Positions 18,617 through 28,064 of a DNA stretch of 55,473 bases are shown one piece after another. The notes beneath the pieces are model-generated. The model worked only from the letters and a program-made list of their open reading frames with translations, had not been told where the DNA came from and ran no database searches. Source of the stretch: Candidatus Berkelbacteria bacterium Licking1014_7 (GTDB lineage Bacteria > Patescibacteriota > UBA1384 > GWA2-35-9 > CG2-30-39-44); assembly GCA_007376535.1 (NCBI GenBank), contig VMGK01000001.1, forward strand, positions 1-55,473, written 5' to 3'. How positions within the stretch are numbered: the first letter of the stretch is position 1; each line of letters begins with the position of its first letter. The position numbers and the translations under genes were made by a program.

Positions 18617-20053
18617 TCATCTCACAAATTCACTCTGATTTCCAGTGAAGGTCCAGGGACCGGAGCCACAACTGGCGCTGGATTGTTTCTCAATTTTGAG
18701 CGCTGTGGAGAAAGTAAGCTGTAAAATAATCGTAAAATTTCCTTCTACCCATCCCTGACCGTCTAACTGGTAGCAGTAGATATTGCCGTCTGAACGGACA
18801 TCGTCAAAATCCCGATTTACCAAACCTGAACCGGAAGGATAAAATTCAAATGGCTTGGCAGGCAGACCGCTCGCGCTCATAGAGGTGCCGACTGAAAAAA
18901 CCGCCTTGTTCGGATAGATATTATTATGCACCAATGCCAAATGCGGATCTTCGCCAGAAACTTTGGTTGTGCCTTTAACCAGCCAAATTCCCTGGGCTGT
19001 CTCGGCTGCATCTTGATCAATACTGCCGCAAACTGGTTCAGTCGTCCTTTTTGGATCACCATCATAATCGCCAAACCGTCCCATTAAAGTCGTTTTTAAA
19101 TTTCCTGAATAATAATCTATTGGACAGACGGTATGCACGCTGTTTTGACGAGCTGATGGGTTAATAAAATTTAGAGTTGTGCGTGTGTCATAGGCGCCCA
19201 TATCTAATGCATTTTGACCGGGATTGCCGCCAGCAGTGCCGATTTGGTCGCCGGCGCTGACTGAAACACTTACATTTTTCCCATAATTGCGGTAGGTGCT
19301 ACCGCCGGTTGTATAGGTGCTATCCCAGCCGTACGGCGCCACTAAAACATTTTGTAAGGTCTGAGACAAACTTGAAATATGTAAAAAATAAACTTCCAGT
19401 TCAGAACAGGGCTTAAAAGAGATGCTATAATCGGTATACCCTTGGCCAACATGCTCGCTGGCAGAAATCTTAGTCACGGTCGCATTACCCGGCGCGTAAA
19501 CAGCAGATTTTTGATTGGGATTAGTCAGATAAAAATAAATATGGTCAGTGGGAAAAGTATGACCGGAAGGATTGAGATTACCCAAAGGCACCAGACCAGT
19601 AAAGTTAGACGAGTCGAGGGGCGAGTGGGAGAAAAACGAATAGTTTGCACCGCAAGATGACAAAACGTTATCAGACGACTGATCAGCACTCTCGCCTGAA
19701 TCTTGGCCTGAATCTTGGCTAGAGGAATTAGAACTCGCACCAGATGAATCGCCCGACGATTGGCTGGCGCCGGAACTGCCGGAATTTTTCACAGTCGCTT
19801 TTTGTCCGGCTTTTTGTCCATCAGATCCGCCATTAGTACTTTCCGCTGGAAAATTGGTGTTAAAACCTTCGGGAAAAATAGGTGTTTCTGCCTCTGGCGC
19901 GGTTGGCTGGACCAAATTAACTTGGCGATTATCGCTAATTTGTTTAACCGCCACAAGACCTGTTGTTCCAACAGCGCTAACACCAAAAACAATTAGACCA
20001 ATTTTTACCCATTGATAAGCAAATAATTTTGTAAGAAAAATTTTAGAAATCAT
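18617..20053 (-). CDS. Membrane-anchored envelope protein with an M23/LytM-like domain
   Basis: The 478-aa protein has an N-terminal transmembrane helix (about 17-38), a long Ser/Gly/Gln-rich linker (about 75-130), then a region resembling M23/LytM: PLGNLNPSGHTFPTDHIYFY, VYAPGNATVTKI, YFLHISSL and VSAGDQIGTAGG. A distal beta-rich domain completes it. The histidine pattern is only partly that of active lysostaphin-type peptidases, so it may be an inactive peptidoglycan-binding form. Cysteines in the exported part suggest disulfides. Confidence 0.65.
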   Translation of the reverse strand: MISKIFLTKLFAYQWVKIGLIVFGVSAVGTTGLVAVKQISDNRQVNLVQPTAPEAETPIFPEGFNTNFPAESTNGGSDGQKAGQKATVKNSGSSGASQSSGDSSGASSNSSSQDSGQDSGESADQSSDNVLSSCGANYSFFSHSPLDSSNFTGLVPLGNLNPSGHTFPTDHIYFYLTNPNQKSAVYAPGNATVTKISASEHVGQGYTDYSISFKPCSELEVYFLHISSLSQTLQNVLVAPYGWDSTYTTGGSTYRNYGKNVSVSVSAGDQIGTAGGNPGQNALDMGAYDTRTTLNFINPSARQNSVHTVCPIDYYSGNLKTTLMGRFGDYDGDPKRTTEPVCGSIDQDAAETAQGIWLVKGTTKVSGEDPHLALVHNNIYPNKAVFSVGTSMSASGLPAKPFEFYPSGSGLVNRDFDDVRSDGNIYCYQLDGQGWVEGNFTIILQLTFSTALKIEKQSSASCGSGPWTFTGNQSEFVR

Positions 20054-20085
20054 TTTGTATTAGATTGTATTAGACATCACCCGAC

Positions 20086-20583
20086 TTATGATTGCTGGCA
20101 TAACCCCGCTAGCGCCTGGCCAAACTGACGGCTGGAATCTGGTCCATCCGCAGTGACAATATGGCCGTCTGTCACCACTGGTTCATTCTGCCAGAGCGCC
20201 CCAGATTTCAAAAGCGTCTCTTTCATTCCCTGCCAACTGGTGGCTTTTTTGCCAACTAAAATTCCCCCGTTGGCTAAAATTCCGGGCGCGGCGCAAATAG
20301 CGCCTACGATTTTATCAGCATCAAAAAATTTACGCGCCAGCGCCTTAGATTCTTGGTTATTCACTAATGGCACGGTTCCCGGTCCGCCAATAAACGCCAC
20401 CCCAATATAGTCATGAACATCAACCGCGCTAACCAATTTTTCTGCCTGAACTTCTGCGCCGTCCGCACCCATGATTATCCCGGTTTTGAGCGAAGCAATT
20501 TCACAAAAAATTCCCTTGCCTTGTAAAATATCCCGTGGTGTCAACAGTTCTTCATCTTTAAAACCCTGCGGCGGCACTACCAA
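20086..20583 (-). CDS. DJ-1/PfpI-family protein (start codon unclear)
   Basis: The 165-aa protein has the class-I glutamine-amidotransferase-like fold, with the nucleophile-elbow cysteine in GAICAAPGIL and the upstream GGPGTVPL. Family members act as glyoxalases, chaperones or proteases; the exact activity is not predictable. The first listed codon is TTG, but in-frame sequence upstream reads K-I-K-I-T-K-F-L-L before VVPPQGFKDEELL, which completes the first beta strand. No ATG, GTG or TTG precedes that segment before an in-frame stop. Either a non-canonical start (ATC/ATA, with AAGGAAAGGA upstream) is used or the start was lost. Confidence 0.8.
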   Translation of the reverse strand: MVVPPQGFKDEELLTPRDILQGKGIFCEIASLKTGIIMGADGAEVQAEKLVSAVDVHDYIGVAFIGGPGTVPLVNNQESKALARKFFDADKIVGAICAAPGILANGGILVGKKATSWQGMKETLLKSGALWQNEPVVTDGHIVTADGPDSSRQFGQALAGLCQQS

Positions 20584-20729
20584 TAAAAATTTAGTTATTT
20601 TGATTTTTTCCTTTCCTTCGACTCATTGCATTCGCTCAGAGCATTCGCCTCGTCACTTGGATATGTTTTTTGACGAACAATATGCCAAAAACAAGAATGG
20701 CCTGCCGTGAGCGAGCGAAGCGAGTCGAA

Positions 20730-20796
<67 letters not shown>

Positions 20797-20819
<23 letters not shown>

Positions 20820-21222
20820 ACAATTGGTTTATCATTTTTTGTAATTTTAGAAAATCATTCTTGTGTGTATATCTTAATTTAAATGTTCCCATAGGATTTG
20901 GCTTGAATTTCCCTGTCTTTTGTTTTAAACAGATGCTTTTTTGAAATTGAGAGATTGGAATATTCGAAATATTTGACCATTGCTTGATTAAATTATGTTC
21001 ATTTAAATCTGGATAAAAAAATAGTTGCCCCCTGATTCTACTCCAATCAGCACAAATAATTTTTTCTAAGAAAAGACTAAAAGATTTAATAATGAAAGGA
21101 TTGGAATTTGTAATTTCAATCGAGTATATATAACCATTTTCTCGACGAAAATCACGACGCATCTTTGTTCCTTCGCATACATATAATGAAGATCCTAATA
21201 TAGTTAATTCTTTGTCCGTCAT
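20797..21222 (-). CDS. LAGLIDADG-like protein overlapping tRNA-Ser
   Basis: The 141-aa protein starts MTDKELTILGSSLYVCEGTK and contains a second segment SIEITNSNPFIIKSFSLFLEKI, the pattern of single-domain LAGLIDADG homing-endonuclease-like proteins. In many bacteria these have lost endonuclease activity. The acidic residue expected in the LAGLIDADG helix is replaced by the E in VCEG. The last codons (L-W-R-D-A-G-V-V-stop) are read from the 5' part of the tRNA-Ser gene on the same strand, a 23-bp overlap. Endonuclease activity is not established. Confidence 0.65.
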
Positions 21223-21556
21223 ATAACGCTATTATAGCGCGTTTTATGTCGAATATACAAACATTTTTCAAAGTTACTATGCGACCCCACCACTCAACCC
21301 CTTACCCAACAAACAATAAAGGATCTTTAAACCGCTCCGCCAGTGGCGGATTCAAACATTCCACATCAATTCTCATTGCTTGCCCTATTATAACTTTTCT
21401 GCTACAACTAAATCAAGAGACAGATTTTTAACTCCTGCCTGCCGCAGGCAAACAAATTAAAAATTTCTTAATTGCCTGCCCCGTAATTCGCCTCAGGCGG
21501 GTGTTCGAGGTAATTTACATTCTTATTTCTTCATTCTTAATTTTAATTTAACTTCC
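21223..21556. other. 330-bp intergenic region before dnaG
   Basis: No gene supported. It has short inverted repeats (CCGCCAGTGGCGG near 21338-21350; CTGCCGCAGGCA near 21437-21450) and AT-rich sequence with AATTTCTTAATT. The dnaG promoter is not obvious. Confidence 0.4.
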
Positions 21557-23194
21557 ATGACTGACCTCGATCTCATCAAACAAAAAATAGATCTGATTGA
21601 CTTTATCGGACAATATTTAGAATTAAAAAAAGCCGGCGCCAACTACAAAGCCCTTTGTCCGTTTCACAGCGAAAAAACCCCTTCTTTTATGGTTTCAGCA
21701 GAAAAACAAATTTGGCGATGTTTTGGCTGTAACATTGGTGGCGACGCCATCACTTTTTTGATGAAATATGAAAACTTGGAATTTTATGACGCGTTAAAAA
21801 TTTTAGCGCAGAAAACCGGCGTGGCGCTTAAAACAAAATCAGGCGAAAGTTCATTGGCGCAAAAACCAGACGGGAAAATCAAACTTTATAAAATTAATGA
21901 ACTCGCCAGCCGCGCCTTCCACCAAATTTTGCTCAAACATTCTTCAGCCAAAATCGCGCGCGATTATCTTAAAAAACGCGGTCTAACAGATCAAACCATT
22001 CAAAATTTTCAACTCGGCTTTGCCCCGAAAAATCGCGCCTGGCTCACCAAACTTTTAATCCAACGGGGTTTTACTGATTCGGAAATTGCCACTGCCGGCG
22101 CCCCGCAAAAATTTTTCAATCGCATTATTTTCCCCATTACCGACATTCTGGGCAACACGGTCGGCTTTACCGGACGGGCGCTCACTAACAAAATGATGCC
22201 CAAATATCTCAACACACAGGAGACAGCGATTTTCTACAAATCAAAAATTCTCTACGGCTACCATGAAGCGCGCCAAGCGATCAAAGAAAAAAAGGTGGCG
22301 ATTTTAGTCGAGGGACAAATGGATGTGATTATGAGCCACCAAGCCGGAGTAAAAAACATTATTGCCTCTTCTGGCACCGCGTTGACCACTGAACATCTCA
22401 AAATTCTCTCCCGCATCGCGCCCAATATCATTTTAGCCTTTGACGCGGACCAAGCCGGCAAAAAAGCCAGCCGACAAGTATTGGCGCTGAGCCAAAATTT
22501 TGATTTTAATATCAAACTTATCCGCTACCCCAAGGGCGTCAAAGATCCGGGCGAGTTATCAAAAAATCCGGAAAATTGGCGCAAAATCCTGAAAAACAGC
22601 CGCTATTTTGTTGAATGGCTTTTGGAGACCAACTTAGAAAAAATTAAAGGCGACCCGACCATCGCGCAAAAAAAAGAAATCTTTCGCCAAATTTTGCCTG
22701 AACTCAAAATTATCCAAAACCCGATTGAAAAAAATCACTGGATTCACTTTCTATCAATTAAACTCCAAATACCAGAGGAGACAATCGCTTTGGCGCTGGA
22801 AAAATTAGCCGCACAGCCCTTGAGACGCGCTCAATCGCAAATTAAAACCCCAAGCGAAACAACCACAAAATCAGCCAGTAGTATTGATCTTTTAACCGGC
22901 ATTTTTCTAAAAATTCCCCGCCTCGCCAAAAAATACCCGGCGCTTTACAACAAACTTATTCAGGGCTATAATAAAGAGGGTTTAGCCCAATTAGAATTTT
23001 TGGTTGAAAAAAATTACGAGGGATTTGCCGACGACGACTTGGAAAAAGAAGCGGAAAGTTTAATCAGCCGACTAAAAATCAAGAAGCAAGAAAAGATAAA
23101 GTCCGACTTTGCCAATCAAATCGCCGCAGCGGAAAATCAGGGCGATCGTAAATTAGTCAAAAATCTGCTCAAAAAATTGCAGAAGAAATTGTGA
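21557..23194 (+). CDS. dnaG: DNA primase DnaG
   Basis: The primase makes RNA primers for replication. The N-terminal CHC2 zinc finger has C34, H37, C55 and C58 (CPFH, CFGC). The catalytic core includes the RNAP-basic segment FPITDILGNTVGFTGRAL. TOPRIM motifs follow: VEGQMD (about residue 251) and AFDADQAGKKA (about 294). The C-terminal part is helical and would bind the helicase. Length (545 aa) is slightly shorter than E. coli DnaG. It is followed by rpoD at 170 bp, echoing the dnaG-rpoD arrangement of other bacteria. Confidence 0.96.
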   Translation: MTDLDLIKQKIDLIDFIGQYLELKKAGANYKALCPFHSEKTPSFMVSAEKQIWRCFGCNIGGDAITFLMKYENLEFYDALKILAQKTGVALKTKSGESSLAQKPDGKIKLYKINELASRAFHQILLKHSSAKIARDYLKKRGLTDQTIQNFQLGFAPKNRAWLTKLLIQRGFTDSEIATAGAPQKFFNRIIFPITDILGNTVGFTGRALTNKMMPKYLNTQETAIFYKSKILYGYHEARQAIKEKKVAILVEGQMDVIMSHQAGVKNIIASSGTALTTEHLKILSRIAPNIILAFDADQAGKKASRQVLALSQNFDFNIKLIRYPKGVKDPGELSKNPENWRKILKNSRYFVEWLLETNLEKIKGDPTIAQKKEIFRQILPELKIIQNPIEKNHWIHFLSIKLQIPEETIALALEKLAAQPLRRAQSQIKTPSETTTKSASSIDLLTGIFLKIPRLAKKYPALYNKLIQGYNKEGLAQLEFLVEKNYEGFADDDLEKEAESLISRLKIKKQEKIKSDFANQIAAAENQGDRKLVKNLLKKLQKKL

Positions 23195-23201
23195 GCCCAA
23201 T

Positions 23202-23235
23202 GTGATGAATGATGAATGATGAATGATGAATGATG
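23202..23235. repeat. Tandem TGATGAA repeat
   Basis: Four to five copies of TGATGAA lie just after the dnaG stop. Simple repeat; no function evident. Confidence 0.75.
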
Positions 23236-23363
23236 AACTTCAAATCAAATTTAAATAATAAAATGCACGACTTAGGCAAAATTACCTTATGTTATATTTT
23301 CTTGGAATTTTAGTCATTGGGATTTGATTAGAAATTAGGAATTAAAAATTAGAAATTAATTTT

Positions 23364-24455
23364 ATGTTGTCTCCCCAAAATTTTAAAAATGTCCGCGTGC
23401 CGGAGACGGCGCGCCAATTAGTGGAAAAAGGCAAGAAAATCGGTTTTGTCACCTTTCGGGAAATTCTGCAAGTCGTGCCCAAACCCTACCAAAATACCGC
23501 TTTGGCGGACGCGATTTATGACGAACTTTTGGATCAGGGTATTGATGTGCGCGAAGGGACAAAACTTTTTCAAGATCAGACCCAGGAAGAATTAGACGCT
23601 GAACTTAAAGATCTGGATTTGTCAAATATCGCAGACGACTCAGTGCGTATGTATCTGCGCGAAATCGGCAGAATTCCGCTGATTACCGGAGAGCAAGAAG
23701 TGGCATTGTCAAAAAGAATTGAACATCGCGACCTTTTGGCAAAAAAACAATTAGCCGAAGCCAACCTCCGTTTAGTTGTCTCAATCGCCAAAAAGTATAT
23801 TGGACGCGGATTAACGTTTTTAGACCTGATTCAAGAAGGAAACACCGGACTGCTGAGAGCGGTGGAAAAATTTGACTATAAACGGGGCTATAAATTTTCC
23901 ACTTACGCCACTTGGTGGATTAGACAAGCCATCACCCGAGCCATCGCTGATCAGGCGCGCACCATTCGTATTCCGGTGCATATGATTGAAACCATCAATA
24001 AACTCATTCGCACCCAAAGACAATTAGTGCAGGATTTGGGACGAGAGCCCACGCCAGAAGAAATCGCCAATGAAATGCAACTGCCCAAAAATAAAGTTGA
24101 ACACATTATTAAAATTTCCCAAGAGACCGTCTCGCTTGAATCGCCAGTCGGCGAAGAGGACGACTCGCGCTTGGGCGATTTTATTGAAGATAAAATTTCT
24201 CTCTCCCCCCAAGAAGTGGCGATCTACCAACTGCTCAAAGGTCATATTTCCGAATATCTGCATCTTTTGAATGCCCGCGAGCAAAAAATTTTGAAAATGC
24301 GTTTTGGCTTAGAAAATTATCGCACCCATACTTTGGAAGAAGTGGGAGTGGAATTTGGCGTCACGCGCGAAAGAATTCGCCAGATTGAAGCCAAAGCGTT
24401 AGAGCGGCTCAAAGACCATGTTGAAAGCAAAAAGTTGAAGGATTATCTTAAGTAA
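23364..24455 (+). CDS. rpoD: Primary RNA polymerase sigma factor (sigma-70, RpoD)
   Basis: The 363-aa sigma-70 has an N-terminal region 1.1-like segment (about 15-75), region 1.2 from [15 protein letters not shown], and region 2 with [12 protein letters not shown] and [19 protein letters not shown] (about 176-194; promoter -10 recognition and melting). Region 3 follows, and region 4.2 helix-turn-helix is [20 protein letters not shown] (about 323-342; -35 contact). It is short compared with proteobacterial RpoD, as in other small genomes. It is the factor expected to read the consensus TTGACA-17-TATAAT promoters seen in the accessory region. Confidence 0.97.
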   Translation: MLSPQNFKNVRVPETARQLVEKGKKIGFVTFREILQVVPKPYQNTALADAIYDELLDQGIDVREGTKLFQDQTQEELDAELKDLDLSNIADDSVRMYLREIGRIPLITGEQEVALSKRIEHRDLLAKKQLAEANLRLVVSIAKKYIGRGLTFLDLIQEGNTGLLRAVEKFDYKRGYKFSTYATWWIRQAITRAIADQARTIRIPVHMIETINKLIRTQRQLVQDLGREPTPEEIANEMQLPKNKVEHIIKISQETVSLESPVGEEDDSRLGDFIEDKISLSPQEVAIYQLLKGHISEYLHLLNAREQKILKMRFGLENYRTHTLEEVGVEFGVTRERIRQIEAKALERLKDHVESKKLKDYLK

Positions 24456-24467
24456 TTTCTAATTAAT

Positions 24468-24948
24468 AAACCCTAAGTCCTAAATCTTAAACTCTAAACA
24501 ATATTCAATGGCTCAAATACAAAACTCTAAACATTATGACCTAGAGGATAGGACTTATAAATTTGCCAAAGAGTGCCGTGATTTATCATTGAAAATCTCA
24601 AAAAATTTTGCCTCACTTGAATACGCAAGACAATTAATTAGATCTTCAAGCTCAACTGCTGCAAACTACATTGAAGCAAACGAAGCTATCAGCAGAAAGG
24701 ATTTTGTTCATCGGATTAAAATTTGCCGCAAGGAAGCAAGAGAATCAAAATTATGGCTAAATTTAATATCTATTAAGCCTGATAGCGGTTTTACCTCAAA
24801 GCAAAATGGTCTTGTACAGGAATCCATTGAATTACAAAAAATATTCGGCGCAATTATTGAAAAATGCAAAAAGGACTAATACTTTAGTTTAAATTTTTGA
24901 ATTTATTATTTGTTTAGAACTTAGGATTTAGGGTTTAAAACTTGAGCA
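24468..24948. repeat. Imperfect inverted repeats flanking a four-helix gene
   Basis: TAAACCCTAAGTCCTAAATC begins near 24468. The downstream flank around 24909-24941, read on the minus strand, gives TAAACCCTAAATCCTAAGTT. The enclosed gene is 24508-24879. A third copy of the motif lies at about 44499-44531. This may be a mobile or duplicated unit boundary; inference. Confidence 0.5.
24508..24879 (+). CDS. Four-helix bundle protein (23S rRNA IVP/S23 family), copy 2
   Basis: The 123-aa helical protein has the family pattern DLEDRTYKFAKECRDLSLKI, then LIRSSSSTAANYIEANEA and KEARESKLWLNLI. It is divergent in sequence from copies 1 and 3, so it is not a recent duplicate. It lies 50 bp after rpoD on the same strand and could be read through from it, but the AT-rich inverted repeats around it argue for an inserted unit. 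Confidence 0.85.
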   Translation: MAQIQNSKHYDLEDRTYKFAKECRDLSLKISKNFASLEYARQLIRSSSSTAANYIEANEAISRKDFVHRIKICRKEARESKLWLNLISIKPDSGFTSKQNGLVQESIELQKIFGAIIEKCKKD

Positions 24949-25219
24949 GTTGTTGGTGCTTAATTAGGAATTAGAAATTAGGTTAATTAGTAATTTAAAC
25001 TGATAAAGGCTTGACTTTATCAGTTTTTTATGGTATATTTGGTTCTTATCTCTTGCCTCATATTTGAGGCACCTGAAGTCCCTTGACAATCAGGGTTTAT
25101 CCTCCGAAGCCTGTAGGTGAAGGACGGATTGAGCCGCGAGGTTCCCCTGTTTCAGTTTTGCTCCTTGGCAAATCCCAAACGCCAAGTTGAGCCCAGCTCG
25201 CAACTTTAGGAGGTGTAAA
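24880..25219. other. Intergenic repeats, then promoter and leader of GC-rich unit A
   Basis: The first 130 bp are AT-rich repeat. The promoter is at 25011-25039. The ~175-nt leader changes abruptly to GC-richer sequence and begins with a hairpin TGCCTCATATTTGAGGCA (about 25055-25072). It contains no convincing ORF of its own. Confidence 0.55.
25011..25039 (+). promoter_or_regulatory. Sigma-70 promoter of GC-rich unit A
   Basis: TTGACT at 25011-25016 and TATATT at 25034-25039 with a 17-bp spacer. It drives the genes at 25220 and 26269 after a long leader. Confidence 0.8.
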
Positions 25220-26269
25220 ATGCGAGAAGTGTTCCGTTTACCGTTTGTTGTTTCGCTGGCGCTTTGCGCCTGCTCGTCAGTTTCGGCTGGCGAACGAAGC
25301 GAACTAAGGGTCGACATCTCCCTCTGTCCTTACGAGGTTTACAAGGGAGAAAAGTCACCTGATAATCGGGTACGCTACTACAAAGTAGCGGGGCGACAGG
25401 AGCCCGTCTTTTGGGATCCTGTTTTCCCAATTGTAGTAGGCGACTTCGTTGAAGTTCGGGTATTGCCCGACAAAACGGAGCGTGAGTTGGCGATCGTCGA
25501 TATAGCTCTTGATGAAGGAGCCATCAGGCGATTCCGCCCAACCCCTGTCGTCAACCCCGTGGTGGACGCTCCACCATGGGAAATCACTTTCTCAACCGCT
25601 GGCCTAAAAGAGGGTTGGCACAAGGTTGGTGTTTTCTGCCAGCAACGTAGCAACAACGCGTTGCGAGCAAGTGCGCCTATGAAATTCCTTCTTGTCCGGA
25701 CACTAGAGGACAAGGCAAGCGTCGCGCGTATCGCGGTGCTGGAAAAACTCGCCAGCGAGCTCGTTCGGCAAAGTGCCGAGCAAAAGACCGCCTATGGGGT
25801 GGAAACAGCTCGGCTGGCTGACGAGCAGGCCGCAAAAGTGGCGCGATGGCAGGAAGCCAGCGCCCTCGCCGAGCCCATTGCGGTCGGCGAAGAGGTCGCT
25901 ACCACTCTCCAACCCGGGGAAGGTGGCTGGCGGCTCGAAGGGGCATTTACGGCAGGCGGAGGGGTTTCGTACTCCAGCCCGCCAGCGGAACTTCGCACGG
26001 GAATCCCAACCGCCCCCCGGCGAAAGGTCACTCTCCAAAGCATCGGGGAGTTGACGATTTTGACTCCGGGACGCCAGACGGTGCGTGTTGACTACGAGGT
26101 AGCGGACGGTCGCAAGCTGTCCAAAACCTTTGTGGTCAACCGGAAGCTGACGCTTCAGGGCGTCAGCGTTCCCCTAACCGTCACCGCAACTCTCGGGAAT
26201 GTTCGGGTGACCCGAGAGTTGATTCTCCAGAACCCGATCGCGGTCATAGACTTCAAGGAGGTGAAATAA
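25220..26269 (+). CDS. Secreted protein of unknown function, GC-rich unit A gene 1
   Basis: The 349-aa protein starts at the ATG after a strong AGGAGGTG site. An in-frame TTG at 25187 lies upstream of that site and is rejected. The N terminus is a signal peptide ([20 protein letters not shown], possible cleavage after VSA; an atypical lipobox at LCAC cannot be excluded). Residues about 30-150 look beta-rich, about 160-210 form an Ala/Glu-rich coiled coil, and the rest is beta-rich again. Codons end mostly in G or C, unlike the neighbouring rpoD. Its stop overlaps the next start (TAATG), so the two proteins are made together. Not a family I recognise. Confidence 0.8.
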   Translation: MREVFRLPFVVSLALCACSSVSAGERSELRVDISLCPYEVYKGEKSPDNRVRYYKVAGRQEPVFWDPVFPIVVGDFVEVRVLPDKTERELAIVDIALDEGAIRRFRPTPVVNPVVDAPPWEITFSTAGLKEGWHKVGVFCQQRSNNALRASAPMKFLLVRTLEDKASVARIAVLEKLASELVRQSAEQKTAYGVETARLADEQAAKVARWQEASALAEPIAVGEEVATTLQPGEGGWRLEGAFTAGGGVSYSSPPAELRTGIPTAPRRKVTLQSIGELTILTPGRQTVRVDYEVADGRKLSKTFVVNRKLTLQGVSVPLTVTATLGNVRVTRELILQNPIAVIDFKEVK

Positions 26270-27336
26270 TGACCGTAACAATCCTCGTTCTGTCCTTAGT
26301 CGCTCTCGCCCCGATCTTTGGGGCAGAGCTCCCACTTTCGACCACGATCGAAAACCTCGCGAAGCACGATCTGATCGTGTACAGCGAGACTTCGACTGCC
26401 GGGGAGCAGGTTAATTGGGTTAAGCCGGGTCAAGCCGGCAACCTGCTTTTTCGCGACTCTCGGGGAGTGTTGCGAGTGCGCGAGTGCGGAAACCGGATCC
26501 GCACCATCCGCATCGATGAGCACCGCGCGCCCGGACCTAAGGAAATTCCAGGTCCCCAGGGACCGCGCGGGCAAAAGGGCAAGCCCGGCCCGCGCGGGAA
26601 CGAAGGTCCGCAAGGACCCGAGGGCCCAATCGGCCTTCCCGGAGAACCCGGTGCGCAAGGCGTGCCCGGAACACCGGCAGACATTGGGCCGATGTTGACC
26701 GCGATTGCCCAGCTCATCGAGCTGGAAAAGTCGCGATCGCATGAGGGGATCATTCCGGGGGTGTACGCCGTACGCGACACCCCCCAGGCGCCGAAGTATA
26801 CCTACGAGTCGCGAAAATGGTGGGAAGCTGTCCTGCCTTCCGCGATATCGGGGTACTTCTTCAGCCGGGGTATGAGAAACCTCCGCCCCAGCCAAACCCA
26901 GATCGCCCAAACCCAAACGGGTGGCGGCGCCAAGATCGGTGACTCCACGCTCAGAGTCACAATTGGCGCCGTCACCGCCGGTGGCGCGACCATCGCTCCC
27001 GGAGCGGTGGTCGCCGAAGGCGGCGCCGGAGGTCTCGGTGGCGAAGGCGGGCTCGGCGGTGCCGGAGGTGCCGGAGGGCTTGGCGGCTTGGGCGGTCAGG
27101 GCGGCAATGCCGCTCCAGTGACCGTAACCGCCACTGGCGGCGCGGGTGGACTTGGCGGCACAGGAGGCGCAGGCGGTAACGCCGCTCCCGTGACCGTAAC
27201 CGCCACCGGCGGTGCCGGTTACGGCGCCGCTGCCGCTGCCGCAGCCGTAGCCGCGGCAGCGGTCACCCCGACCTCCGGGGCGGCAGCTAACAACGGCAGT
27301 TCCGCCTCCGCTGGCGGAGCTGCCGGTCCTAAGTAA
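26269..27336 (+). CDS. Secreted collagen-like and Gly-rich protein, GC-rich unit A gene 2
   Basis: The 355-aa protein has a signal peptide (ending near PIFGAELP). From about residue 88 it has roughly 14 consecutive collagen Gly-X-Y triplets ([20 protein letters not shown] and following), with one break at its start. A helical segment with a possible membrane-spanning stretch follows (about 185-205). The C-terminal 110 residues are Gly/Ala-rich with two copies of [16 protein letters not shown] and a poly-Ala run. Collagen triplets in bacteria form triple-helical stalks; trimerisation is inferred here. It is translationally coupled to the gene before it. Confidence 0.85.
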   Translation: MTVTILVLSLVALAPIFGAELPLSTTIENLAKHDLIVYSETSTAGEQVNWVKPGQAGNLLFRDSRGVLRVRECGNRIRTIRIDEHRAPGPKEIPGPQGPRGQKGKPGPRGNEGPQGPEGPIGLPGEPGAQGVPGTPADIGPMLTAIAQLIELEKSRSHEGIIPGVYAVRDTPQAPKYTYESRKWWEAVLPSAISGYFFSRGMRNLRPSQTQIAQTQTGGGAKIGDSTLRVTIGAVTAGGATIAPGAVVAEGGAGGLGGEGGLGGAGGAGGLGGLGGQGGNAAPVTVTATGGAGGLGGTGGAGGNAAPVTVTATGGAGYGAAAAAAAVAAAAVTPTSGAAANNGSSASAGGAAGPK

Positions 27337-27343
27337 CCCCTCT

Positions 27344-27583
27344 GGCAGGGCGCCTTAGCCGCCCTGCCTGTACCACTGTTCACTAAGGGCGACCCGCAAG
27401 GGTCGCCCTTACCCATATCCAAAACCAAAACTGCCCAATGCAGCACCCAAGCCCAAAAAGCACACTTACGAAGTGTACTTTTTTACAGGTTCAGCAAAGT
27501 TCCGCGCTTCATCTCGAGAGACACGAGTCAGGGCTACCGTTCACTCGCCCCTCACCAGACCCTTGGTGGGGGGCGCTTTTTTT
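27344..27583 (+). terminator. Four successive hairpins closing unit A
   Basis: GGCAGGGCG/CGCCCTGCC (27344-27368) and AAGGGCGACCC/GGGTCGCCCTT (27385-27410) lack T-runs. AAAAAGCACACTT/AAGTGTACTTTTTT (27455-27484) and CGCCCCTCACCA/TGGTGGGGGGCG plus T7 (27546-27583) are intrinsic terminators. A further palindrome TTTTTGCAAGCCC/GGGCTTGCAAAAA lies at about 27594-27622. The stretch to 27746 holds no gene. Confidence 0.75.
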
Positions 27584-27746
27584 ATTCAAACCCATTTTTG
27601 CAAGCCCGACGGGCTTGCAAAAATATCCAAAATTACCTTCCTTTTAACCAAACAATCTCGGACTTTTTTCTAAAATTGTAATGTTTTTAAGGATCTTTTG
27701 AATTTTTTTTGGGGGAAACTTCTTTAGTTTTTTTACTGCGCGCCTG

Positions 27747-27944
27747 TCAATTTTTACCTGATAGTCCATCTTTTAGGCCTTCAAAACCGACAAAATCTCG
27801 TTTAGATGATTTTATTTTTTGGGACAAAATACGACTATCAACCAAATCTTCTAGATCATCAAGATTGAGAGCACAGATAACCGCCTCTATCTTTTTAAGC
27901 CTGGCGTCAACCTCTCTAATTGTAGGATGTGTTCTGATTCTCAT
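27747..27944 (-). CDS. Small hypothetical protein downstream of MNT/HEPN genes
   Basis: The 65-aa charged, helical protein begins MRIRTHPTIREVDARLKKIE. It is fourth in a minus-strand series after the MNT, HEPN and 33-aa genes with only a 9-bp gap, which supports it. No clear ribosome binding site. It could be part of the neighbouring module or the remnant of a longer gene. Confidence 0.45.
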   Translation of the reverse strand: MRIRTHPTIREVDARLKKIEAVICALNLDDLEDLVDSRILSQKIKSSKRDFVGFEGLKDGLSGKN

Positions 27945-27953
27945 AATTATATT

Positions 27954-28055
27954 TTACCAAACCTTGGGATGTATTTCAAATCCTATAGCTAAATTTCCCA
28001 ATACTTCCGCCATAAATTCTAATTGCGCATTACTCAATTTTGCAAATTTTCTCAT
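27954..28055 (-). CDS. 33-aa hypothetical protein
   Basis: A 33-aa frame starting MRKFAKLSNAQLEFMAEVLG lies between the HEPN gene (9 bp after its stop) and the 65-aa gene. It reads as a helical peptide with protein-like composition. It may be an independent small protein or the broken start of a longer protein whose remainder is in another frame. Confidence 0.4.
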   Translation of the reverse strand: MRKFAKLSNAQLEFMAEVLGNLAIGFEIHPKVW

Positions 28056-28064
28056 AACAACCAT

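Noticed and set aside
25040-25219. Unit A leader as a known structured RNA (SRP RNA, 6S or riboswitch)
   Set aside because: Small hairpins are present but no conserved core of a known class could be recognised.
25378-26916. Several long minus-strand and alternative plus-strand frames across unit A
   Set aside because: Shadows of GC-rich genes; no start signals and no plausible protein features.
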